In this document: positions 11,743 to 23,000 of the stretch, piece after piece
Position numbering within the stretch: the first letter of the stretch is position 1
Layout of the letters: each line of letters starts with the position of its first letter
Assembly (NCBI GenBank): GCA_900239685.1
Contig: OENT01000238.1
Span: forward strand, 90,751-154,750
Direction of reading: 5' to 3'
Origin: Rotaria macrura
Taxonomy: Eukaryota > Rotifera > Eurotatoria > Philodinida > Philodinidae
Length of the DNA: 64,000 nucleotides
Notes under the pieces: model-generated
The model's database searches: none
What the model was told of the DNA's origin: nothing
What the model saw: only the letters and a program-made list of their open reading frames with translations
Made by a program: the position numbers and the translations under genes

Positions 11743-11904
11743 TCAAGCCTTCTTTTCATAAATATCATAATTCTAATTAACACAACTGTATCAATCGAGT
11801 AGCGCGGTGGGAGATTAATATCACACCTCACGATATCCATTCGAACAATCGTGCCATCCTTGGACCAGCGATAAAAGAAAAATGTTTTCACAAAGAACTC
11901 TTAT
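11743..11904. repeat. Left copy of the 162 bp perfectly identical inverted core
   Basis: Base-by-base comparison shows exact reverse complementarity with 12614-12775. The first mismatches occur immediately outside (position 11742 and position 11905). It lies within the otherwise diverged left arm of the foldback element. Confidence 0.9.
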
Positions 11905-12613
11905 TACGTAGAGTTTCGAGTTATTTCAGAATATAACATAAAACAAAGGAAAAACTGTGAAGAGGCTGAAAATGTAGTAATAGTCCTGAATTCTATGAAA
12001 TTGCATCATCCGACCCGCACCACATGTACATCAAGGGTTGTCAAATCAAATGGTATGACGTCTCTCTTATAGAGCTCCTGTGAAATCAATACACGGTAAA
12101 AAGGAAACATGGCTCATATTAGTTCTCGTGTAGACATTCTGATCGCACATCCACATACATAATTTGAATGTTTCATTAGAAAGATCAAGCAAGATTAAAA
12201 GTCGAATGGTTTTCGACCAGAAACGATTTAAAGCATCATTTTTGCATCGAAAGTAATTAAAATTCACTGAACTCTAAAAGATAGGCGTCATATCATTCGG
12301 TTTGATCATCAGAGATGTGCATAGCTGTTGTGTATATCGTATAGTACAATTTCATTGAATTTAGTCATATTTATACTTTTCATCCATTTTGGGACTTTAA
12401 CAATGTCTTTCATAGTTTCATCAGATAGAGCATAAAAATTTGCTTGGGATGTCAAAGTTTCCCCATCGGACCAAATAGACTTCACGGTGATGAACAAGAT
12501 GAACATTATTTGGAAAACTGCCTATTATAGCCAAAAATTCTGAATTTGTAGGTTTCAGCATCGATTTTTCTTTTGTTCATGTTGTACTCTGAAATAACTT
12601 CAAATTCTACGTT

Positions 12614-12775
12614 ATAAGAGTTCTTTGTGAAAACATTTTTCTTTTATCGCTGGTCCAAGGATGGCACGATTGTTCGAATGGATATCGTGAGGTGTGATAT
12701 TAATCTCCCACCGCGCTACTCGATTGATACAGTTGTGTTAATTAGAATTATGATATTTATGAAAAGAAGGCTTGA
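12614..12775. repeat. Right copy of the 162 bp perfectly identical inverted core
   Basis: Exact reverse complement of 11743-11904. The open frame starting at 12627 on the plus strand mirrors the minus-strand frame starting at 11891; the first 49 residues are identical in the two. Confidence 0.9.
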
Positions 12776-13155
12776 ATCTAAGAACCCATGTGTATTTCAA
12801 TTGATGTAGAAGAAAAACAATTTTTCTTATCCCTGGGGTACCTCAGGTCTCAAAAATTCGATGGTTATTGTTGGATTTTGTAAAATATGCATGTGCATTG
12901 TGATCAGAGACCTCACCTAACTTAACCGAGATGAAAAGTTATGAAAACCAGGGTGAACAAGAGAAGAGTCTTATTAAACCCTTGCCTTTTCCATAGACGC
13001 ATGTTCCGAGACATTGGTCTTCAACTCGAAAGTTTTGGCACTAAGCATAGGATGTTTTCTCGCAGAAGGTGTTTTCTGAAGATCTTCCATCGTTATGGCA
13101 CAAAAAAATAGAAAAAAAAACTTGTCAAAAAGTGGTTGGAACCCCCTTGATTCGT

Positions 13156-15085
13156 CCAGCACGCATTTTTCTGCTGCCTTTCGAAATTTCTCATTTTCTA
13201 TTCTAAAACTATTCATATAATATCTCGATTGTGAAATGTTAAAACGTTTATTAGATCCTGAAAATTTTCATTTCATCTCTTTACCTTTTTTGATCGTTTG
13301 TAACTGTATCATTAAGAAGATGCTAATCTGTACAATTTTATGCTAGGATGTCATATTGTTTCGAACAGCAATAGCCAATTTTTTTCTCCAGATTTAAATT
13401 CTGAACTAAAAGGGTTTCATATCAAGTATTCAAATGATTTTTAAGAATTGGAATGACTTAAAATAAAAACTGGTTATTCATAATGTCCTCCGAGTTACGT
13501 ATAGACTGAGAAAATTTTTAATTAAAGAATTAAATTAAAAATGTTGCCACCAATGCTCTACTACATTTACTCTTCAAATCATAAGGTCACACATCGATAA
13601 GCTTTGACTCGTGACACTAGCGGGAGTTTTTCTCCAGTATGAATTGTACGGATTTGTAACCATTGTCGCTACAAGAAAAGATTACAGCTCAGTCGAATTC
13701 AATACACTAAAAATAGTTCGAAAAGTAGAAAACATAAAAATTTCTCATGCTGATGAATGATCAAGCTCGGCTATAGCGAAAAGAAATAGTTGGTTGATTA
13801 TTGACATCAAATTAATTTATTAAAACATTTTATACTATGGTACAACATACTATGTTATTCGTACGCGAACATGTCACATGTCGGATCTGAGAATTTTTCT
13901 CCGTGTTCGATCGAATTGCACTGGTTTTAAAATAAGGAATGAATCAGTTGCCAACGGTAGATCAAGTAAATGTGTTAGATGAGTTTCAAGAAAAGACTAG
14001 TATGAGTTGTTTCTAATAGAATATTGTAATAAATTGAACTCCTAAGAACAATTTTATCAATAATAGTCGTGTCTAAATTTTGAAAACGTAAAAAATAAGA
14101 TGCATTGTCATATTTCAAGTTAAAATACAAATTAGTTTTTTTTTAAAATTTATTGATACATACCAAAGTAGTTGTCTTGAAGTATAAGAAAATTAAATTA
14201 GTATTTTAAATTTTAAAAGTCAGCAACAAAATTGTCCATCTTTTCATTCTATCTGTGTTGAAGTATCAATAATTTCATATCTAGTTTATTTAAGATCCAG
14301 AGAAATAAATTTTCAAAGCAAAAACAGTCAACAGATTTTTGAAAAAAAGAATTAGAATTCATTCTTTGCATTTTTTCTTATACCCAGTCCTTTTCAGTTG
14401 GACAAGTCTTTGAGAAGTGGCTACAAAGATTTCATAGGGTATTTGAAAGAAGCCTCTAGAAATTTTCCAAGAAAAAGTTCACTGGAGAAGTTTGTCAAAT
14501 CATTTAATAATATTCATCTGTTTTACATTAAACAGCAAGAAACTATAAATCAGCATTCCTAGCACCGATACTACTCTTAATTCTAAAGATTTAGTACTAA
14601 TCAATCTTGCTAGCGAAATAAATCAATGAATTTTTTTTACTTTTTATGCTAACCCGATACCTCTATTTGAAATTGTTAAAAATATTATATTGGTATAATC
14701 AATTTATGAATAATAGTATATTTAGCTAAATCAATATGGAAAAATATGAAAAAAAATTTTAACGTTCTGCGTGAAAAACATTCACAATTCCATTCAACCG
14801 AAATGATGATTTGCTTTCACGAATTCTCTTTAGATTATCATAAACGCTTACCGATAATCAGAAGTTATTTGCTCGGTTCTTTAAAAACAGTATCCGAAAA
14901 AAAGAAGAAAACTCTGACGCACTATGATTCATCACTGATATTTGAGTCTCCCATATTTTGTCATGGAAGTATTAGATTGATTATTTAATGATGTCTGCTA
15001 GTTTTCATTTGTTTTAGTAAATTCTACCAATCATAATTAGTATGATATGACGAACAAAGAAAAAAAAGGATTATAACTATTCCAG
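13156..15085. other. Intergenic DNA without recognised features
   Basis: AT-rich, with several homopolymeric A/T tracts. A Lys-rich 80-codon frame at 14746-14988 has no support from splice sites or family resemblance. Nothing else recognised. Confidence 0.45.
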
Positions 15086-15352
15086 ATGGAAACAATTGTC
15101 CGTCACGCTGTATTGATTGATATTTTACTCTTAACAACAGTATCATGTTGTCTGCAAGTAAATCGAGGTAAGTAAAGCAGACACGCATAAGAGAAAAAAG
15201 GTCTTATGTGCATTCTGTATTTTTATTCGGTACATCTGTGTGTTAATACAACTGTTATTTACTAAAAAGGCTTTAATGATAGAATAACAAGAATACGAGC
15301 AGCTGCAAGAGATCATTATCTATCGTTTTTATCTATGAAATATAGAGAGTAG
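15086..15352 (+). CDS. Candidate two-exon gene for a small secreted peptide
   Basis: Exon 1 (15086-15167) encodes a signal-peptide-like sequence starting METIVRHAVLIDILLLTTVS, then CCLQVNR, and ends at a strong GTAAGT donor. Exon 2 (15270-15352) follows an acceptor AG at 15268-15269 and continues in frame with an Arg-rich peptide (GFNDRITRIRAAARDHYLSF) to TAG, about 54 residues in total with a 102 bp intron. A secreted small peptide or hormone precursor is possible; no family is recognised. The alternative is that exon 1 is an upstream first exon of the aminopeptidase at 15449: an AG at 15471-15472 would join it in frame. RNA evidence would be needed to choose. Confidence 0.35.
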
Positions 15353-15448
15353 CATTGCCATATCTAACTTTGACTGAGGTCAAAACAGAAAGAAGAAAAA
15401 AATAAAAAACCGTACATTCGTTGTATCCATTTATTTCGTCGCTTGATA

Positions 15449-18400
15449 ATGTCATGGATCATAGTTCATGTTCTACTTTGTTATACATCGTTGATCACTG
15501 TTGATGTACTCGGTGGTCTTCTACCTCAACAAATACAAGAGATCAATACACTTGCTACATCATCAGAATCATCAACAATAAGTCAAATTCAAGATTCATT
15601 ATCATGTATTGAAGATGAATGTAATCCACGTTTATTATCAGATTTAGAAGTTCATAGTTATGAATTAGAATATGTCTTCGATAATATTAATGATACAACT
15701 GTTCAAGGACATGTTATCATTGATTTTACACTTAAACAGCCGATTAATCAACTGATTTATCATGCAAAACGAATGCTTCAACTTCATGAACCCACACTCG
15801 TCGACAATGGTGTTAATCGGCTTGTTAAAATGCACAAATATGAACCGCATGATTATATTAGTCTACGCCTCGTATCGGAAAATTCTTCATTTACACCAAA
15901 TCGATATAGTTTAAAACAAAGTTTTGTTGTCAGTTTAATTGATGGTAACGTAGGTTTTTATCAAAGTTTATATAATGATGGTAATGGAACAATACGGTAA
16001 AGAAATATTTTTCTAATGCGTTTTTTTATACTCTCATTGTAAGTAGTGGTTATTTTTCAATCTAATTTTTTATTTAGAAAATTATTAGCCTCAAAATTTC
16101 AACCGACCGATGCTCGAAAAGCATTTCCATGTTTCGATGAGCCTCAATTTAAAGCTATCTTCAAAATTAGTATTCTTCATCCGGATGGTACTATTGCCAT
16201 AGCAAATTTTCCGACTGTATGTTTTTCTGATAGATTCACGATTTTCTAAAAATCAATGGCTAATCTCATTAGATTGAAGAAAAGATCGAAAATAATTTAC
16301 GTCGAACAACATTCACTGATACATTTCGTATGAGTACTTATCTTGCGGCTTGGTCTATTCTTCCACATACATATGGGCAATTGGCCAATGATGATGCTCA
16401 ACGAAAAGTACGCATACCCATGATACTTTGAAAGACATTTTTTAATAATTTCTTGTACGGCATATAAATTCTAGATAACAGTTTGGGCTCGTAGGGAACC
16501 TACCAATCAAGGTCACACTGCACTAGCACTTGAAATAGCTCTTAAATCAGTTTCATTCTTTATTGATTATTTCAATACATCGGAGCCTGTTACACCTAAA
16601 ATTGGTAACTTGTTACAATAGCTTTGTAATATTTTTGTTTCACATTGTTTAACACAGATCTGTTGGCTGTACCGGATTTTGCATCAGGTGCTATGGAAAA
16701 TTGGGGTTTAGTATCATTTCGTGAAGATCGTATTATATTCAATGACAAGGTTGCATCAATTATTCAAAAACAGCAATTAGGAGAAACAATGGCACATGAA
16801 ATAGCTCATTTTTGTAAGCTTAATTACAAGTAAAAAAGAAAAGTTTGATAGGAAAATCATGATCATACATAGGGTTTGGTAATTATGTAACATGTAAATG
16901 GTGGGATGACCTGTGGTTAAATGAAGCAATGGCTACGTGGCTTTCATATAAGCCCTTTACAGCATACTATCCCGAATGGAATATGGTAGAAAATAATTGA
17001 TTATTTTTGTTCATAATTCAGATTTTGATAGAATTTCTTATTGAAAGGAATTACAAGCATTAAGTGAAGAAGTCATTCCTGTTATGTGGGATGATGCGAA
17101 ACCATCGTCGCATCCAATCGTTGTACCAAATGTAACAAGTGCCGCTGAGATTACTAGTTTATTTGATTCTATAACTTATTCCAAAGGTGCAGGTATATTA
17201 CGTATGCTAGAAAAAATAGTCGGCTCACAAATATTTCGTGACGGATTAAGAGATTATTTGAAAACAAATGCATTTGATGTTGGTGATCCAACTGTATTCT
17301 ATAATAAATTATTTACAAATATTAATGGAGAAAAATTTATGAAAAATTGGCTTCAAGAGCCAAACTATCCAATTGTGACTGTTGATTTAAAAGTTAATGA
17401 CAATGGTACATACATTACATTCAATCAATCACGTTTCATTATTTCGAGTGTTCTTGATTCATCAAATCTATCAAGTACTTATCGATGGATGATCAATATT
17501 CAATGTGTCATGGGTGAGATTAAATGTTCATTCAAAATGATTTTTTTCTTCAGAAATGTTAATATTATTCAGTTTTTCATAGGTGGCAATTATTCACACA
17601 CGGATACAACGAATTTAGGTGAAGATAAAATTGATTTTATATTTGAAACGGAAATGGAAACTCAATTTTTGCCCGAAAAATTTTATACATGGACGAAATG
17701 CAATCAAGATTTTCAAGGTTTTTATGTTACTAAGTATACATCAGATTTGCCACCATCATCAAGTTGGCAACGTTTCGCGACTGTATTAGGAGCAGAACCA
17801 ACAGTACGTTACATACATAAGAACATATTTGTATCTCATGATCTATTGTTTTTTCCGTTTCTCTTTCAAACTAAAACTAGTTCTTCTCCGATGAAGACAA
17901 AGTTAATTTACTTCAAGATTCATTTCTACTTGCTTATAAAGGTTTAGTTGATTATATCGAGCCATTACGTATTTTAAAGTCATTAATAAGCATCAATAGT
18001 AAACAAATTGTTATATGGTATGCATTTCAATGGCATTGGGATGTTTTAACTGATTTAGTTGAACATTTACCTAATACGTGGACAAAATTTAAAGTTAGAC
18101 GACATAAAATCTTTCTTATGAGTACTTCATTTCTTTTACATTTTTATTTATAGGATTTTGCTATTGACCAAATCTTATCATCTGGAACAACAATTGATAA
18201 TATTCTCGAAATAAATGAAACTGATGATCATACTACAAAGTAATATTTAGAACATTTGTTTATTTTAATTATGTTTCGTGCTTACTACATTATACAGAAT
18301 TATTTCATAGGGAGTCTAATGAGAATGATATATTTGTCTATTTATTGAGAAACGCAACGATTAACTGCTAATCATAGACAGAGAATTATCTATAAAGAAT

Positions 18401-20067
18401 AGTGTGCGATGTCTGTGAATTACTTATTTAAATGTTTGTCAAGTTATTAAAATGAAATAATCTTCTTGTATTTTAATAGATTGTTGAAAGGTTTACAATT
18501 TTCATTTCTTTGTCGAATGGGTCATAATGAGACCATTGTACGAGCAAGTGCATTATTCAGATCTATACCGGTTGAATATTTCAATGGTAGTGATGTTGAT
18601 ATCAAGTAATGATTGAAATTCTTTGTTTTCTTTTTGAAATTAAACACCATCTATTTTTTTTCGAATAAATTTATTTTTCAAGTGTTGGTGCAGATTTTTT
18701 ATCAACAGTTTATATATGCCATTTAAGACATGATGATAACGAAAGTGATTGGAATATGATGTATAAATATTACAAAACTGCAGTAGCACCACAAGAACAA
18801 ACGCGTGCTTTAATTGCTATTAGTTCAACACGTAATAAAGATCGATTAATAAGGTAAATACTATTCGCATGTTCGTTGCAAATGTAGAAATTCGAAGAAT
18901 ATTAATATGGCAACTGTTATTAATGAGACGAATGTTACGGTATTCGATTTGTTCTTAGACACATTACTGTATGAGTCATTTAATGTCTTCTCCCGATATG
19001 CAATAAGAAAGTAGTTTACAGATGATAATGAAATGTTATTGACACATATGGTCTGTTGTACGATATACGTTTGAAGCCTAGATGACAAGAAACAGTTTTA
19101 TCACGTGAAGCTATAGATAATATTTCAGTAGTCTATAATTTTAGGTCAAAAGATCTTTGTAATAACTAATCAGAATATAATTCGTGAATATTAAATGGAA
19201 AAAGTATACAAGTCGCCCAGTAAATAAGTCACGAAATGAGTATTGAAGACTTCATTTTTTCGAATCCCGTAGGAACCAATTGTAGATAGATTCGTGTCAT
19301 GTTGAAATCAGACGACCAGAAGAAGTAAAATTGCAGTGAGTGAAAACGTCTCAAAAAATAAATTTCTGAAGTCGAGCTCACAAGAAATTTATTCTCAACA
19401 TTTTTATGTACGCTCGTATATAACCGTATGTGCCATGTTTTATGGAACTAGAGATTGATATCATGCTTCTTTGTACAATCTAATACTCATCTTGTGTTGT
19501 TTCTCATAATCATATTTGAAAGCGGTTGTTCTTGAAGTTATCTTTCTTTTTCTTCAATAGATTACTTAATGAAGGTTTGGAAAGTGGCCCGAACAAAATT
19601 AAACGACAAGACTTTTTTGCTATGCTTGCTTATATGAGTCGTAATCCAACTGGACGAGAAATAGCATGGACTTTTTACAAAAATAATTTTCATAAACTTG
19701 TAAAAATGTAAGTAGTTATAACTTTTCAACAAAAAAATTGTAATTGAAACAACGATAAATTTTTTTCTTGTTCAAGTTATACCATTGAAAACCGTCGACT
19801 GGGTTTAGCTATCAGTTCAATAGCAAGATCATTTCAAAATGAATCTTATCTTGAAGAAGTAAAACATTTTCTCATGCATTAAGAAAAAACGACGTTTCAA
19901 ATATCTATTTATCTTTCTAGATGAATGAATTATTTGAGCGCTATCCGAATGCAGGTGCTGGAGCATCGCCACGGAGACAAGCCTTTGATCAAGTAAATAT
20001 GAATATTGAATGGGTCAGATCAAGAGAACAAAGTTTACTCGATGCACTCGAAACACTATCGTACTAA
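15449..20067 (+). CDS. Aminopeptidase N-like M1 zinc metallopeptidase, catalytically complete
   Basis: Fifteen exons join in frame to about 959 residues: 15449-15996, 16078-16216, 16273-16407, 16475-16604, 16658-16813, 16873-16985, 17048-17513, 17583-17803, 17881-18093, 18154-18239, 18480-18605, 18683-18853, 19561-19707, 19777-19858, 19921-20067. A hydrophobic N-terminus ([20 protein letters not shown]) looks like a signal peptide. Family motifs are intact: GAMEN at about 328-332, HEIAH at 364-368, the third zinc ligand Glu387 exactly 19 residues after His368, and the catalytic Tyr at about 451 in ITYSKGAG. It should remove neutral or basic N-terminal residues from peptides at the cell surface, in the gut lumen or in the body fluid. 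No C-terminal anchor is visible, so secretion is likely. Most exon boundaries match the inactive paralogue at 2555. AATAAA lies near 20150. Confidence 0.92.
18854..19560 (+). other. Long intron 12 of the active aminopeptidase gene
   Basis: A 707 bp intron between exon 12 and exon 13, ending in a pyrimidine tract and CAATAG. It contains a 75-codon minus-strand open frame that I consider noise. No repeat was recognised. Confidence 0.6.
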
Positions 20068-23000
20068 TAAGTGTTCATTTGTAATTTATATCACAGTTTC
20101 TGTATGATTTCTATGCGGTGCTGTTTTTATTTGCTTGGTATTATAGATGAAAATAAATGTCTCACGATATAAATTTGTCTTGCAGCTCGTATGATGAAAT
20201 GCTTTTTATTTATCGAATGACAATTTAGCAACGTCAAATGGTCGATATCAATATTCATTTATCTGTTAGCATCTAGAATAACTTACAAGAAGATAAAAGA
20301 TGAATCAAACGATATACGAGAGAATAATGACTATTATCGTCGACGATGTTTATATTTTGTTGAAGACATAAAGAAATCTTAAGAGGAAGAGAAACTTGTT
20401 TAATACTTACACAACATGAAAATTCTTGAAGAATCATGCTTGTTTTACAGTGTTTGAGAATATCGATTTTTTCCTCAGATTCATGAAATCTTTCATTACA
20501 GGTGTATCTGATCAATTGTATTCGACGTGTTCCATTTAGTGAATTGAGACTTTTCTGTACAGTGTTAGTTGTCTTTTACAAAAAGGAAAGTATACAATGG
20601 ACTAAACCTTCCCCCCTATAATAGAAGACCCCCCCTCGAGAAAAATTCGGTCCTACGTAATAGAAGACTCCCTTTAATTAATTAATTTTTTGCTCATTAG
20701 GGACTTTAATTAGTGTTTTTCCATCAAAATATGCTTGATTCTTAGGGTTTTCAGTTGGAAACATTAAAAGAATGTGTTCATATTGATTATGACAACCTTA
20801 AAACCTTGAAAATCCCGATGGGAATCCGGAAAATCCCTTTAGCTTTCTGGAAAACCTTTTTAATTAAAAATTGGGAAAATTCTAATTGGAAAGAATATTG
20901 AAGATTATTAAAAAACAATCGATAAAAAATGCTCATCATCAGAAAGTCCCTGCAGCAATAGTAGGAAAGCGAGTCATTTTCTTAGAAAAAGAAGTGTTTC
21001 CTAATTAAACGTAGAGACAATAAGTCTAACATAGAACGAAATACAACGTAATCAACATTCGTGGAAACACTTTTTTTCCCGAGCATATTCTCAATCGTTC
21101 TAATTCAAAAGGATATACAATCGATTCTATTTTTCCTAGGAAAGTGTTCTTTGCTATTCTTACAACGAAGTATTTCTAAATCAGAAATGCAATCACTCAA
21201 AATCATTCGTTTGTATATTTATCTTTGTCGTATTTATCATCAATCCTAAGCATTTTAAATACCGTATAAAATCTAAATTTATGCTTGTGTACACTGCTTT
21301 GACCTAAGTTCGAACTTAAATGTCTTTATTAATAAGTGTAATCTAATATTCACTTCATTAAATCAATGATTTAAATCTCAAGGGAAAATATCCTATGTAT
21401 TGAAGAACATCTGAATTCACCCCTAGCATATTTTCTAATGTATATCATCATTTAATAATTTTATTTGCTTTAAAATTCAATATACTAATGTATAGCTATT
21501 ACGAATATTTTTGTTTTGTTTTAATAAAGTAAAGATGAAGACAGTATAGCAATTCGACAAAACGATGGTCATGAAATTTAACAGATAAATATCTGTTGGT
21601 TTTCAGTTCCAAAAGAGTAGACAGGGTACACACGTGAGCGTTCACAATAGACTTGACTTAAGAAAGACTTATTGTTTGCTTTCCCTCTGATATGTACTCT
21701 GTAGTAGCATATTACCTAGAAGAAAGAAATGTTATCATCTGATTGATAGGACATCATCTTTGAAAAAATCATATCTTATTGGTAGTTCACTCTCTACATC
21801 ATCTTAATATGCACCTACACATTTATTTACGTATGTTAAAAAGTATAGACGCTTGTAGTGGTTAAAAAATGAAGAACAAGCATTAAATTTACGCCGATGT
21901 TTTTTTATTCATTTTTAGTTATTCCACTTTAGAACATTGATAAGAGTTTGCCTGTGAAGGTGATTCAATTCTAGCCGTTCTAAATTAGAATGAAATGAGA
22001 ACCGATCAAACACTTTTCAAAAGAGTCTGCACAGCATTCTAGTTAAAATAATGATGATATTTTACTGAAAATAGAACATTACATGATAGTATCGGACACC
22101 AAAGAATTTTTTTTTTCGAATTTCACTACCAATATCTGTCATTTTAGATTGTATTTGTCAAACAGCGGAATTTTGTAGTTCTGTATTTTTATAGTCTTGT
22201 GTACTAGATGATCATCAGCATACATGGAAACAGTTACAAATCAATCGATGTGGTCAATCATTGAGCATATCCGTCGAAACTTTTGGATAGCTTATCACGA
22301 TAATATTGATCAGTTTAAAGAAAATCATCGAAATTGGATCAGTTCAATTTTCACAAGGAGACTGTATATCGTCCGCATTTAGCTTCTAGAATAAAGAAGT
22401 TTGGAACGCATTTCTCTATATTAAAACTGTCAACTAATTCAAATGAAGATAGTAGAAAGAAAAACATGTCGAGATATGTAAACAAATTGTCCCTTCAAAG
22501 GCTTCTGTAATCTTTATTATTTTTGTTGATACCTACAAATCGAATTCGTTCACTAGGAAAACTAACTAAACTTTAATCTAGAGTTAGTTGTTGTATGGTG
22601 GCGTATAGGTCAATGATTAGATATCTCTCTGATCATTGGAAGCTATTGGAAATTATGAAAAAGTTTTGGATTTAAATTCCCATTTTTCTTCGTTTGTCAT
22701 AATTGGAAACAGAGAGCAGATGCCATTAACTATTTTTTAAATTAAAAATTCTTCCATCTTCTATGATCGATTAAGGAACACTTGAATTTTTAACTGCTCT
22801 CTCAATTTGAAATACAAAATTCAGCAGTATAATTACATAATACAGAACTAAATGAAAATAATCCGAACAGCTTTGAATGCATCAATATTTTTGTTATTAA
22901 TATACATACCATCAAATTATTAAATATTGAAAAGAAGATCTTTGTCGATCAAAGTGATTATTTCATATTTCTTCAATTGAAATTGATGAGGAAACTTTTG

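Larger units (their letters stand above)
11405..13155. mobile_element. 1.75 kb foldback element with about 550 bp inverted arms
   Basis: The left arm (about 11405-11950) reads as the reverse complement of the right arm (about 12560-13155), separated by about 600 bp of unique DNA. The outer ends correspond: left TCTAGGGGATTCTAACCA and right TGGTTGGAACCCCCTTGA. Divergence between arms is substantial near the ends, with small indels, yet 11743-11904 and 12614-12775 are identical over 162 bp. That identical block contains the same open frame in both arms (start MKTFFFYRWSKDGTIV), antiparallel to each other. No transposase was recognised. The structure fits a foldback or large MITE-like element; a host palindrome is the alternative. 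Confidence 0.8.

Noticed and set aside
15665..15850. Minus-strand frame within exon 1 of the active aminopeptidase
   Set aside because: Antisense shadow of a conserved M1 N-terminal domain exon.
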